A DNA stretch of 64,000 nt from Neoroseomonas soli (GTDB lineage: Bacteria > Pseudomonadota > Alphaproteobacteria > Acetobacterales > Acetobacteraceae): assembly GCF_018129065.1 (NCBI RefSeq), contig NZ_JAAEDM010000018.1:1-64000 (forward strand), read 5' to 3'. Under the pieces are notes generated by a model. It saw only the letters and a list, made by a program, of their open reading frames with translations, had not been told where the DNA came from and made no database searches. This document shows, in pieces, positions 34,175-42,538 of the stretch (the first letter of the stretch is position 1; every line of letters starts with the position of its first letter). Made by a program: the position numbers and the translations under genes.

Positions 34175-34624
34175 TCAGATGGCGAAGTTCAGCGGCTCCG
34201 TCACGGCTCGCTTGAGCCCGGCCGCCTGCGCGCGGCGCAACAGGTCCTCGATGGTGATGGCGGCAAGTCGCGTCCGCATCTCGGCATCAAGGTCCCGCCA
34301 CAGCGGATGGAGCACCGCGGTCTGCAGCCGCCCCGTCAGGTCCTGCGGCGGCTCGGCGTCCTCCTGCACGCAGGCGGCGATCTCCGAGAGGCGCAGTTCC
34401 CGCGGGCGTCGGCCGAGGCGGTAGCCGCCGCGCGGACCGCGCACGCTTTCCAGCAGCCCAGCGCGCGAAAGTGCCTGGAACACCGGCTCGACGCCGCGCC
34501 GCGCGGCGCCGAGGCGCTCCGCGATCTCGGCCCCCACGACCAACTCGCCCGACCGGCCGGCATGGAAGGCGACGTCGAGGACGATGGCGATGGCGGTCAG
34601 GGCGCGGTCGCGACGCAGCAGCAT
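34175..34624 (-). CDS. Rrf2-family transcriptional regulator without cluster cysteines
   Basis: 149 residues. The winged helix is at about 10-75 (VVGAEIAERLGAARRGVEPV, then the wing SVRGPRGGYRLGRRP, the Rrf2 signature). Then comes LRLSEIAACVQE. The three cysteines that bind an Fe-S cluster in IscR-type members are absent; only one Cys is present (residue near 85). Next to cysteine synthase, it probably belongs to the CymR-like group that senses sulfur supply, perhaps through complex formation with the synthase. It is divergent from cysK. Confidence 0.82.
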   Translation of the reverse strand: MLLRRDRALTAIAIVLDVAFHAGRSGELVVGAEIAERLGAARRGVEPVFQALSRAGLLESVRGPRGGYRLGRRPRELRLSEIAACVQEDAEPPQDLTGRLQTAVLHPLWRDLDAEMRTRLAAITIEDLLRRAQAAGLKRAVTEPLNFAI

Positions 34625-35122
34625 GGCGGGCGGCTTCCTCGGGCGGATTTGGGCCTGTCTCTACAGCCAATCATAGTGGAATACGAGGCCCGCCGCCCTG
34701 CGATCGCCGCGGCTGCCGGGATGCCGTGTCCCTCCGGCGCGCGGCAACCCCTGCCGGCCCCGGCCGCCAGCGGCGCCGGACCGGATGCCGCCGCAGCCTG
34801 CAATGGTGAGGGCTGCGCCAAGAACGGGTCAGGTGCCGCACGGCATCCTCCAGCGTGGGCTGAATGATCATTGCGTTGCGACGGAGGCCATATCCGGTCC
34901 GCCAGTCGCGGCAGGAAGCAGGGGCCACCACGCGGCTCGGGCGCGCCCGCAGTCCGGGCCCTCCAGGCACGCGTAGCCGCGAGAGACGGCGATTTCCCGC
35001 GAGCGTCCGAGGATGCGGGCCGAAGCGCGGCCACTTCCACATGCCCACCGAGTTCCCCGCCGGCATCCGGACCCGGCCATGCAGGCTGAACCACCTCGGC
35101 CGGACGTGGTATGCCGCGCACC
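34625..35122. promoter_or_regulatory. Rrf2/cysK divergent intergenic region
   Basis: About 500 bp between divergent starts. The only AT-rich part is 34660-34690 (CTACAGCCAATCATAGTGGAATACG on the plus strand in two pieces), directly before the Rrf2 gene and a likely promoter/operator. A minus-strand frame at about 34860 begins MIIQPTLEDAVRHLTRSW but then loses any protein-like character, so it may be an old gene fragment. Nothing else can be supported. Confidence 0.35.
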
Positions 35123-36139
35123 ATGCCCGAAGGAAACACCCCGCGCCGCCGCACCAGGCCCCGGAAGGCCGAAGCTGCGGCCACCCCGTTTGCGCCGCCG
35201 CGCGGCCGGCTCTTCGGCAGCATCCTGGAGACGGTGGGCGGCACGCCTCTCGTCCTGCTGCCGCGCATCGCCGCGACGGAGGGCCTTGCGGCGCGGGTCG
35301 CGCTCAAGCTCGAATTCTTCAATCCGCTCGGCTCGGTGAAGGACCGCATCGGTCTCGCCATGGTCGAGGCCGCCGAGCGCGAGGGGCTGATCTCGCCGGG
35401 CCGCTCCGTGCTGGTCGAGCCGACCTCGGGCAACACCGGCATCGCCCTTGCCGTCGTCGCCGCTGCGAAGGGCTACCGGCTGATCGTGGTGATGCCCGAC
35501 GGCGCCAGCATCGAGCGCCGCCGCATGATGCGGCTGATGGGCGCGGAACTGGAACTCACGCCCGCCCGCCGCGGCATGGCCGGCGCCATCGCGCGCGCCG
35601 AGGCGATCCTCGCCGCCACGCCCGGCGCCTGGATGCCGCGGCAGTTCGACAACCCCGCCAACCCCGCCATCCACGCCGCGACCACGGCCGAGGAGATCTG
35701 GGCCGACACGGGCGGAGAGGTGGATGCCGTCGTCGGCGGCATCGGCACGGGCGGGACGCTCACCGGCATCGCCCGCGTGCTGAAGCCGCGGCGGAAGGGC
35801 CTGCGCATCATCGGCGTGGAACCGGCCGAGAGCGCCGTGCTGTCGGGCGACGAGCCGGGCCCGCACGACATCCAGGGCATCGGCGCGGGGTTCAAGCCGA
35901 CGGTGCTCGAACTCGATCGGCTCGACGGCATCCTGCGCGTCTCCGAGGACGAGGCGCTGGAGACCGCGCGGCGCTGCGCGCGGGAGGAAGGCCTGCCGGT
36001 CGGCATCTCCTCCGGCGCCGCACTCGCCGCCGCGATCTCGGTGGCGCGGGACAGGGCGATGGAAGGGCGCCTGGTGGTCGCCATCGCCCCGTCCTTCGCG
36101 GAGCGCTATCTCTCGACGCGCCTCTTCGCCGGACTCTGA
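35123..36139 (+). CDS. cysK: Cysteine synthase (O-acetylserine sulfhydrylase) family
   Basis: 338 residues, fold type II PLP enzyme. PLP lysine K73 in FFNPLGSVKDRIG, asparagine loop VEPTSGNTGIALAVVA, phosphate-binding GGIGTGGTLTGIARVLK and C-terminal LPVGISSGAALAAA. These match CysK/CysM that make cysteine from O-acetylserine and sulfide. A basic N-terminal extension of about 28 residues (PRRRTRPRKAEAAA) precedes the usual start. ATG at 35111 is an alternative four codons earlier. The divergent Rrf2 regulator probably controls it. A cystathionine beta-synthase-like or other beta-replacement activity cannot be excluded. Confidence 0.87.
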   Translation: MPEGNTPRRRTRPRKAEAAATPFAPPRGRLFGSILETVGGTPLVLLPRIAATEGLAARVALKLEFFNPLGSVKDRIGLAMVEAAEREGLISPGRSVLVEPTSGNTGIALAVVAAAKGYRLIVVMPDGASIERRRMMRLMGAELELTPARRGMAGAIARAEAILAATPGAWMPRQFDNPANPAIHAATTAEEIWADTGGEVDAVVGGIGTGGTLTGIARVLKPRRKGLRIIGVEPAESAVLSGDEPGPHDIQGIGAGFKPTVLELDRLDGILRVSEDEALETARRCAREEGLPVGISSGAALAAAISVARDRAMEGRLVVAIAPSFAERYLSTRLFAGL

Positions 36140-36148
36140 CGAAAAGGC

Positions 36149-36174
36149 GGCCGGGACCCCGCGGGATCCCGGCC
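36149..36174 (+). terminator. Terminator after cysK
   Basis: GGCCGGGA (36149-36156) and TCCCGGCC (36167-36174) form an 8-bp stem with an inner CCC/GGG pairing, 10 bp after the stop, followed by GAAGTTT. Good placement for a factor-independent terminator, although the T run is short. Confidence 0.6.
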
Positions 36175-36264
36175 GAAGTTTCGGGAGGAAACGTCCGGTC
36201 ACGGACAGCCGCCTGATCACGGCCTGCCGGATGGCGGGCCGCTCCGCGGGCGGCGCGCGGAGAC

Positions 36265-36761
36265 TTACCCGGCCACGATCCGGGGCTGCGCCACGGAGAT
36301 CGGCCCGGCGGGCCTCTCGCCGCGGACGGCATTGCGATGCAGCCGGATCACTTCGCCTGGCGCCGCTGCCACGACGCGATGCAGCGACAGCGCATTGTCC
36401 CAGACCAGCAGGGACAGCCGCGACGGCGCGGCGCGCCAGGCCAGGTCCGCATTCCGAGCCAGGCCGGCATCGCCGAGCCCTTCGGAACCCATGGCGTTGC
36501 CCTCGATCACGATCTGCGGCTGTTCGGCGTGGCGCGCATGCGCGAGCGCATGGCTCTCAGGCCGTCGAGCCGCCGCGCCACCACGGCCGGCGCGGTGGTC
36601 TGTCCACGCAGCACCACGAGGCCGTGCGCGCGCACGAGATCCCCGGGCGTGGCGAGCGTCGCAACGGGCGTGTCCTGCCCGAGCGCGGCATCGTGGATCT
36701 TGGCGCCGAAGCCCGGATGGAGCGGCGCGACCGCCCATTCCGGCGCCTCGTGCCGCGCTCA
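36265..36761 (-). pseudogene. TauD/TfdA dioxygenase pseudogene (frameshifts plus internal deletion)
   Basis: Read on the minus strand, two different frames each give part of a TauD-like 2-oxoglutarate dioxygenase. From about 36745 to 36560 one frame reads VAPLHPGFGAKIHD and LVRAHGLVVLRGQTTAP, the usual TauD N-terminus. From about 36540 to 36268 another frame reads QIVIEGNAMGSEGLGDAG, NADLAW and then at once SLLVWDNALSLHR, the C-terminal strand with the last iron-ligand His. About 120 residues between these, including the H-x-D iron motif, are gone. The initiator ATG (36762) lies in a third position relative to the N-terminal part. The gene cannot make active enzyme. Confidence 0.75.
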
Positions 36762-36917
36762 TGGATGCACTGCCGCGAGCAGCAGTGCCTCGGCGACCGC
36801 CGGATTCGTCGGCGGGAAGGCGACATGCAGGATGACACCGCCGAAGGCGGCGGCGACGGCGGTCAGCCAGGCGATGGCGCCGGGCTCGAGGACGGGCGCG
36901 AGGAGCAGGCTGGTCAC
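36759..36917 (-). CDS. 52-residue membrane-helix ORF
   Basis: GTG start with GGGGAGGACACC directly upstream. The peptide is mostly hydrophobic, with LEPGAIAWLTAVAAAFGGVI as a transmembrane helix and LHVAFPPTNPAVAEALLLAA as a second hydrophobic part. The start overlaps the stop of the preceding 30-codon ORF (GTGA, 36914-36917) and its stop lies against the TauD remnant. I do not recognise it. The good ribosome site and coupling favour translation, but the neighbourhood is decaying. Confidence 0.4.
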   Translation of the reverse strand: MTSLLLAPVLEPGAIAWLTAVAAAFGGVILHVAFPPTNPAVAEALLLAAVHP

Positions 36918-37006
36918 GGTGTCCTCCCCTGCAGCAGGCCGGCGAGGGAGAGGAGCGCCAGCACCGCGGCGCCGGTCCCGATCGCGCGCAGCGCGAGGCC
37001 GATCAT
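36914..37006 (-). CDS. 30-residue single-helix ORF
   Basis: MIGLALRAIGTGAAVLALLS followed by LAGLLQGRTP: one transmembrane helix with a short basic tail, too short for usual gene callers. Its ATG overlaps the previous stop (37003-37006) and its stop overlaps the next GTG. Function unknown. Small single-helix subunits of membrane complexes have this shape, but no partner complex is visible nearby. Confidence 0.35.
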   Translation of the reverse strand: MIGLALRAIGTGAAVLALLSLAGLLQGRTP

Positions 37007-37203
37007 GCCAGCCCCCTGGCGGCGCCGCGGCCGCGCGCAAGCACCAGCAGCGCCACGCGCTCCGCTTCCGCCGGCGTGCCGAAGCATGTGCCGTGCAGAT
37101 CCTCGACGCGCGGGTCGATGGCGGTGAAGAGCCAGCCGCGATCGGCCGTCGTGGCGACGCCGATCATCTGGCCGTTCTCGGTGATGGGACGTGCATGGAT
37201 CAT
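37003..37203 (-). CDS. 66-residue hypothetical protein
   Basis: Soluble-looking peptide MIHARPITENGQMIGVATTA, then DRGWLFTAIDPRVEDLHGTC, then FGTPAEAERVALLVLARGRG. The beta-hairpin-like first half (GVATTADRGWLFTAIDPRV) reads like a small folded domain. GGAG lies eight bases before the ATG. It is the first of three tightly overlapping tiny ORFs that lead into the TauD remnant. I do not recognise the family. Confidence 0.45.
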   Translation of the reverse strand: MIHARPITENGQMIGVATTADRGWLFTAIDPRVEDLHGTCFGTPAEAERVALLVLARGRGAARGLA

Positions 37204-37857
37204 GGCGGAACTCCGCCGGCGCGCCTGGCGCCAGGAATTGGGACCGGATCTTCGGGGACGGTTCGCGGCTGCTCAGCGGCCGCCGCGCATTCGCCAGGGC
37301 GGACAGCGGCGACACGGCCCGAGGCGGTCGTGGCGGCGTGGCGCATCCTGTCGCGTGGCGAACGGCATCGTCTCTGGTCTCCGGAGGCGTCGGCCTCCCG
37401 TCTTGAGTGACGATATTGCACCATTCACAAGCGCTGTTTGTCAATCAAAGTGCCGAAGAATCACGTGCTTCCTGCGAGAAAGACTCTGCTGCTCCAGAGG
37501 TGTCTCGGGAGGCAAGATATCGCTCGTAACCCATGTAATGCTTGCAAAATAATTCGTCGTTCCTGCCCAGGGCGGGCTCCCGGCGGATTGCCATCGCCGC
37601 CCATGGCGTCCGGTGAGATGAAGCACAAAATCAGATCGTGAATATGGGCCCGGCTATCCCGCGGCCGCGATCAACCGCGTCGCGGAGTGCACAACGGACA
37701 TGTCGGGAAGACCCAGCGCGGCCGAAGGCACCAAGGCGAGGGGCCGCGCCCTGCATGGCACCATCGCCGAGGATATCGCCGTCCCCGAGGCGCGGAGCGG
37801 TCTGCGCCGGAGTGCGCTCGCCCAGGCGGCCCCGTCATCGGCAGCGAGCGATCGACC
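37204..37857. other. Gene-free, AT-richer block
   Basis: 650 bp without a supportable gene. From about 37394 to 37650 the DNA is visibly richer in A+T than the rest of the window (about half A+T by eye), with runs such as TTGTCAATCAAAG and CAAAATAATTCG. This could be a regulatory region for the tiny ORFs, or a piece of transferred or decayed DNA. Frames here give no protein-like sequence. 37680-37857 returns to high G+C but also encodes nothing recognisable. Confidence 0.5.
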
Positions 37858-38301
37858 TTATGCGCCGGCGTCGATCAGTTCGCGCATCGACCGCATCGCC
37901 GTCGCGTAGCCTCGGGCGCCGAGGCCGGCGATGACCGCAGTTGCGACCGTGGACACCAGGGACTGGTGGTAGATCGCCTCCCGCCGGTGGATGTTGGAGA
38001 TGTGCAGCTCGATGATCGGCCCGTTGAACATCTTCAGCGCGTCGAGCACCGGGATCGAGCGGAAGGTCAATCCCGCGGGATTGATCACGATGCCGGCGCC
38101 CTCGTCGTCGATCGCGTCGTGGATCCACTCCACGAGTTGGCCCTCGTGGTTCGTCTGTCGGAAGACGACGGCGTCGTCGCCCGCCTCGGCGCGGCACATC
38201 GCCTCGACCTCCGCGAGCGTGGTGCGGCCGTAGATCTCCGGCTCGCGCTTGCCGAGCCGGTTCAGGTTCGGGCCGTTCAGGACGTGGATGGTGCGAGGCA
38301 C
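37858..38301 (-). CDS. aroQ: Type II 3-dehydroquinate dehydratase family protein (divergent AroQ)
   Basis: 147 residues. The lid loop GPNLNRLGKREPEIYGRTTL holds the expected R19 and Y24. FRQTNHEGQLVEWIHDA and ELHISNIHRRE (H100) match AroQ. The usual N-P-G-A-Y-T-H-T-S stretch reads NPAGLTFRS here, so the substrate loop is changed. The start is GTG 38301 after AGGGAGG; there is no ATG at the right place. It is 44 bp after the dctM gene of a TRAP system on the same strand, which suggests a catabolic use (quinate or shikimate route, or a related cyclic acid) rather than the housekeeping step. Confidence 0.8.
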   Translation of the reverse strand: MPRTIHVLNGPNLNRLGKREPEIYGRTTLAEVEAMCRAEAGDDAVVFRQTNHEGQLVEWIHDAIDDEGAGIVINPAGLTFRSIPVLDALKMFNGPIIELHISNIHRREAIYHQSLVSTVATAVIAGLGARGYATAMRSMRELIDAGA

Positions 38302-38345
38302 GCTGGCCTCCCTGTTGTTGCCATGACGGGGAGGGCCCGCCGCCC

Positions 38346-39647
38346 TCAGCCCTGGTAGCCCAGCAGCCGCGGCAGCCAGAGCACCAGTTCGGGGACATAG
38401 GTGATCAGGGCCAGCGCGCCGATCATCGCCGCGATGAATGGCGCCGAGTCCCGCACCACGGCGGAGAGCGGCGTATCCGACAGCTTCGCCACGATGAACA
38501 GCAGCAGCCCGTAGGGCGGGGTGACGAGCCCGATCATGATGTTGACGACGACCACCACGCCGAAATGCACCATGTCGATGCCAAGCGCCTGCGCGGTGGG
38601 CACCAGCACCGGAACCACCACCAGCAGGATGGTGCTGCCTTCCAGCAGGCAACCCAGCACCAGCAGGATCACGTTCACCACTAGCAGGAATTCCCCCCGC
38701 GACATCTCCCAGCCCGCCAGGATGCCGCGCACCGTGTTCGGCACGTTCTCGCTGGTGATGACGTAGTTGAATGCCAGCGCGCCGGCGATCAGCATGCCGA
38801 TCGCGGCGGTGGAGCGCGCACTTTCCACCACCGCGGCGTAGGTCTGGCGCAGAGTGAGGCTGCGGTAGAACAGCGCCGCGATCACGTAGGCATAAGCGGC
38901 GGCGACGGCTGCGGCCTCCGTCGGGGTCATCACGCCGCCATAGATGCCGCCCAGCAGGATCACCGGCATCAGCAGCGCCGGGATGGCTTCCAGGGTCAGG
39001 CGCGGGAACTCGCGCAGCGGCACGCGCTCGGAGATCGGAAAATCGTGGCGATGCGCCATCCAGCTGTTGATGCCCATCTGTGCCAACGCCATCAGCAGGC
39101 CGGGCACCACGCCGCCGAGGAACAGGTAGCCGATCGAGGCATCCGCGACGAGCGCGTAGAGCACCATCGGGATGGAGGGCGGGATGATCGGGCCGATCAC
39201 GGCGGTCACCGCGGTGAGGGCGGCGGCGTAGCTCGCCGGATAGGCGCCGTTCTTCGTCATCATGTCGATCTGCACCTTGCCGCTGCCCGCGGCATCGGCG
39301 ATCGCGGATCCGGACATGCCGGCGAAGATCACGCTCTGCACGACGTTGACGTGCCCGAGCCCGCCGCGCAGGCGGCCGACCAGCAGGTTGCAGAAGCGCA
39401 GCAGCCGATCCGTCAGGCTGCCGGCGTTCATCAACCCGGCGGAGAAGATGAACAGCGGCACCGCCAGCAGCACGTAACTGCCATTCAGCCCGTTCAGCAC
39501 CTGCTCCGCCGCGATCGACATGTCCTGCCCGGACAGGCCGAGATAGATGATGCTGGCGCAGATCATGGAAAGCCCGATCGGCAGTCCCATCAGGGACAAG
39601 CCGACCAGCGCGATCATCGCCAGGTTGAACGGATCGTGCAGGTTCAC
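38346..39647 (-). CDS. TRAP transporter large permease (DctM family)
   Basis: 433 residues, about twelve hydrophobic segments. GMSGSAIADAAGSGKVQ near 105, IIPPSIPMVLYALVADASIG near 150 and MIGLVTPPYGLLLFIVAKLS near 370 are the DctM landmarks. Its ATG overlaps the dctQ stop (39644-39647). Forms the transporter with the two upstream products. The AroQ-like gene downstream in the same run hints at import of a shikimate-pathway-type acid. Confidence 0.9.
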   Translation of the reverse strand: MNLHDPFNLAMIALVGLSLMGLPIGLSMICASIIYLGLSGQDMSIAAEQVLNGLNGSYVLLAVPLFIFSAGLMNAGSLTDRLLRFCNLLVGRLRGGLGHVNVVQSVIFAGMSGSAIADAAGSGKVQIDMMTKNGAYPASYAAALTAVTAVIGPIIPPSIPMVLYALVADASIGYLFLGGVVPGLLMALAQMGINSWMAHRHDFPISERVPLREFPRLTLEAIPALLMPVILLGGIYGGVMTPTEAAAVAAAYAYVIAALFYRSLTLRQTYAAVVESARSTAAIGMLIAGALAFNYVITSENVPNTVRGILAGWEMSRGEFLLVVNVILLVLGCLLEGSTILLVVVPVLVPTAQALGIDMVHFGVVVVVNIMIGLVTPPYGLLLFIVAKLSDTPLSAVVRDSAPFIAAMIGALALITYVPELVLWLPRLLGYQG

Positions 39648-40138
39648 GCGGCACCCCTGGCGATGCCGCGCCCCGTCACCGCGCGCCAGGCGATGGCCGC
39701 ATGGCGGATGATCGTGGCGACGGCGAAGATCAGATAGACCGAGTAGAGGATGTCGAAGCGGATGCCGAGATAGGCGCTGCGCTCCACCTTCATGAAGGTG
39801 ACGTAGTCGAACATCGCGGGCAGCGACCAGGTGAAGATCATCACCACGGCGCTGCCGGTGATCGCGTCGCAGATGCGGCGCAGGCCGCCCGGCATGGTGC
39901 CGTAGAGGATGTCGAAGCGGATCTCCTCATCGTCGCGCAGCACCAGCCCCGCACCCCAGAGGATGCCCCACACCCAGGCGAGGGTCGAGAATTCCGCCGT
40001 CCAGCTCAGCGGCGCGTTCAGCAGGTAGCGCGTGACGATCTGGAGGATGAAGGCGATGAACATCGCCACCAGCAGCGCGGAGAGCACTTCCTCGGCGCGC
40101 CGCCGCGCCCAGCCGATGAGGCGGCGCGCCGTTCCCAT
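39644..40138 (-). CDS. TRAP transporter small membrane subunit (DctQ family)
   Basis: 164 residues, four hydrophobic segments. LQIVTRYLLNAPLSWTAEFS after the first or second helix and TLAWVWGILWGAGLVLRDDE fit DctQ. Six bases separate it from the dctP stop, and it overlaps dctM. Membrane partner of DctM in the second TRAP system of the window. Confidence 0.87.
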   Translation of the reverse strand: MGTARRLIGWARRRAEEVLSALLVAMFIAFILQIVTRYLLNAPLSWTAEFSTLAWVWGILWGAGLVLRDDEEIRFDILYGTMPGGLRRICDAITGSAVVMIFTWSLPAMFDYVTFMKVERSAYLGIRFDILYSVYLIFAVATIIRHAAIAWRAVTGRGIARGAA

Positions 40139-40143
40139 GCGGA

Positions 40144-41133
40144 TCAGCGCACCGCGGCGATGCGGTCGAGGATTCCCGCCGGCCAGCCCTGCGACTGCGG
40201 GGAGGCGAGGTAGCGGCGCTGCGCCTCGGCACGGAAGGCGGCGACGTCGGGCTCATAGACCTCGAGCCCCTGGGAGCGGAAGAAGGTGACCATCTCCTGT
40301 TCCTGCGCGAGGTGGCGCTGCGTGCTCTGGTCGATCGCCTTGTTCACCGCGGCCTGGATGGCGTCCCGTTGTGCCTGGGCCAGCCCGTCCCAAAAGCGGG
40401 TGGAGATGGAGAGCAGGTCGTAGGCGACCAGGTGGCTGGTCAGCACGAACTGCGTCGTCACCTCGTGGAAGCGCATGGTGCGGCTGGTCGGCAGCGGGTT
40501 GTCCTGCCCGTCCACCGTGCCGGATTGCAGCGCCGTGTAGAGTTCCGCGAAGGCCACGGGGGTCGGGTTGGCGCCAAGCGCCTCGCCGAGGAACTGCCAG
40601 GTCTCTCCCGGCGGCATGCGCAGCTTCATCCCCGCCATGTCGGCCGGCGTGCTGATGCGCTTGCGCGGCCGCAGGTTGACGTGCCGCGTGCCGAAATAGA
40701 GCGGGCCGAGCACATGGACGTTGAGCTGGTCCCGCGCCATGCGGTTGAACTCGCGCCCGATCTCCCCGTCGAACACCTTGCGCATGTGGTCGGCGTCACG
40801 GAACAGGTAGGCGGAAGCCATCACCGACCAGGCCGGGATCTGGCGCGAGAGGTCCTGCGGCGCGAGGTTCGCCATCTCGACATTGCCGCGCTGGATGGCG
40901 ACGAGCTCCGTCCCCTGGCGGAACAGCGTCGCGTTCAGGTGCAGCTCGACGTCGAAGTCGGAGGCGAGGTCGCGCTGGAAGCCGCGCATCGCCTCGGCAC
41001 GGATGTCCTGGTCGGAGAAGACGGCGGTGAACCGGATGCGCCGGCGCGCCTGGGCCCGTGCGGGGATGGCGGGTGCGGCCAGCGCGGCGGCAGCAGCCGT
41101 CATGGCGGACCGGCGTCCGATATGCGATCGCAT
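40144..41133 (-). CDS. TRAP transporter substrate-binding protein (DctP family)
   Basis: 329 residues. A twin-arginine-like signal (RSHIGRRSAMTAAAAALAAP, cut near ARAQ) opens the protein. IQRGNVEMANLAPQDL, the substrate-arginine loop ADMAGMKLRMPPG and LQSGTVDGQDNPLPTSRTM are standard DctP features. First gene of the dctP-dctQ-dctM-aroQ minus-strand operon. The receptor differs clearly from the first DctP of the window, so a different ligand is expected. The ligand is inferred only from the AroQ neighbour. Confidence 0.9.
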   Translation of the reverse strand: MRSHIGRRSAMTAAAAALAAPAIPARAQARRRIRFTAVFSDQDIRAEAMRGFQRDLASDFDVELHLNATLFRQGTELVAIQRGNVEMANLAPQDLSRQIPAWSVMASAYLFRDADHMRKVFDGEIGREFNRMARDQLNVHVLGPLYFGTRHVNLRPRKRISTPADMAGMKLRMPPGETWQFLGEALGANPTPVAFAELYTALQSGTVDGQDNPLPTSRTMRFHEVTTQFVLTSHLVAYDLLSISTRFWDGLAQAQRDAIQAAVNKAIDQSTQRHLAQEQEMVTFFRSQGLEVYEPDVAAFRAEAQRRYLASPQSQGWPAGILDRIAAVR

Positions 41134-41452
41134 GGGCGTTCTCCCTTCCCTGGACTTGCTTTGGCCGTGCGGCGGCTTCTGGTCGCGACGCTAGGGGGGC
41201 CGCAGGCGCCGATCAAGCGCCGCGGCACGGGATATCCTCGCCGCGCATATCCTCGGCGGCGCGGACCATCCGCTGGCGAGCGGCGCCCCGTGGCGGGCGC
41301 GGGTATCGCAGCAATTCGCGTCAGGGGTGTTGCGCCGGCCGGATCCTCGGCCTCCGGCCCCATCCTTCCGCCATCCGAATGCCGCTGCTAGACACCAGGG
41401 CCGGCGGGCCCGCGCGCCCCGCCGGGGGGTCGCGCAACATGGATGGAACAGG
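41134..41452. promoter_or_regulatory. Divergent region dctP / gmd
   Basis: 319 bp between divergent genes. It contains a short direct repeat GATATCCTCGCCGCGC / ATATCCTCGGCGGCGC near 41230-41265 and no supportable gene. Promoters for the TRAP operon and for the sugar-nucleotide operon must lie here, but no clear boxes are seen. AACAGG before 41453 is a weak ribosome site for gmd. Confidence 0.35.
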
Positions 41453-42538
41453 ATGTCGGATCGCCGCAAGGTCGCCCTGATCACCGGTATCACCGGGCAG
41501 GACGGCTCCTACCTGGCCGAGCTGCTGCTGGCCAAGGGCTACATCGTCCACGGCATCAAGCGCCGGTCCTCCTCCTTCAACACCGGCCGGGTGGATCATC
41601 TCTACCGGGACCTGCACGAACCGGGCGTCGGCTTCTTCCTGCACTACGGCGACCTGACCGATGCGACCAACCTGATCCGCATCCTCGCCGAGGTGCAGCC
41701 GGACGAGATCTACAACCTTGGCGCCCAGAGCCATGTCGCCGTCTCCTTCGAGACGCCGGAATACACCGCGAATTCGGATGCGCTCGGCACGCTGCGCCTG
41801 CTCGAGGCCATTCGCATCCTCGGCATGGAAAAGCGCACGCGCTTCTACCAGGCCTCGACCAGCGAGCTCTACGGCAAGGTGCAGGCCGTGCCGCAGGACG
41901 AGACGACGCCCTTCTACCCGCGCAGCCCCTATGGCGTGGCGAAGCTCTACGCCTACTGGATCGTGGTGAATTATCGCGAGGCCTACGGGCTGCACGCGTC
42001 GAACGGCGTGCTGTTCAACCACGAGAGCCCGCGCCGCGGCGAGACCTTCGTCACCCGCAAGATCACCCGCGCGGTCGCGGCGATCAGCCTCGGGAAGCAG
42101 GATTGCCTCTGGCTCGGCAACCTCGATGCGCAGCGTGACTGGGGCCATGCGCGCGACTTCGTGGAAGGCATGTGGCGCATCCTCCAGCAGGAGACGCCAG
42201 ACGACTACGTGCTCGCGACCGGGAAGACGCATACGGTTCGCCGCTTCGCCGAGCTCGCCTTCGCCGAGGCCGGCATGACGCTGGATTGGCGCGGCGACGG
42301 GGCCGATGAGGTCGGCATCGACCGGGCCTCCGGCCGCGTGGTCGTGCGCATCGACCCCGAATACTTCCGCCCGACCGAGGTGGATCTCCTGATCGGCAAT
42401 GCGGCCAAGGCACGCCGGGTGCTTGGCTGGTCGCACAAGGTCGCGCTACCGGACCTGGTCGCGGAGATGGTCGCGAGCGACATCGCCCTGATGCGGGACG
42501 AGGCGCCGGCGCAGGCGGGCCAGGGCAACCGTGGCTGA
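41453..42538 (+). CDS. gmd: GDP-mannose 4,6-dehydratase
   Basis: 361-residue extended SDR. NADP loop [20 protein letters not shown] at 10-29 with [16 protein letters not shown], the gmd hallmark. Catalytic T136 ([10 protein letters not shown]) and Y160-x-x-x-K164 ([13 protein letters not shown]), then [18 protein letters not shown]. Converts GDP-D-mannose to GDP-4-keto-6-deoxymannose. It overlaps fcl by 8 bp, so the pair makes GDP-L-fucose for surface glycans. Start at 41453 fits the family N-terminus; the frame extends upstream without family similarity. Confidence 0.95.
   Translation: MSDRRKVALITGITGQDGSYLAELLLAKGYIVHGIKRRSSSFNTGRVDHLYRDLHEPGVGFFLHYGDLTDATNLIRILAEVQPDEIYNLGAQSHVAVSFETPEYTANSDALGTLRLLEAIRILGMEKRTRFYQASTSELYGKVQAVPQDETTPFYPRSPYGVAKLYAYWIVVNYREAYGLHASNGVLFNHESPRRGETFVTRKITRAVAAISLGKQDCLWLGNLDAQRDWGHARDFVEGMWRILQQETPDDYVLATGKTHTVRRFAELAFAEAGMTLDWRGDGADEVGIDRASGRVVVRIDPEYFRPTEVDLLIGNAAKARRVLGWSHKVALPDLVAEMVASDIALMRDEAPAQAGQGNRG

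Noticed and set aside
34671-35066. Minus-strand 131-codon ORF between Rrf2 and cysK
   Set aside because: Only the inner start MIIQPTLEDAVRHL looks protein-like; the rest is Arg/Pro-rich frame noise.
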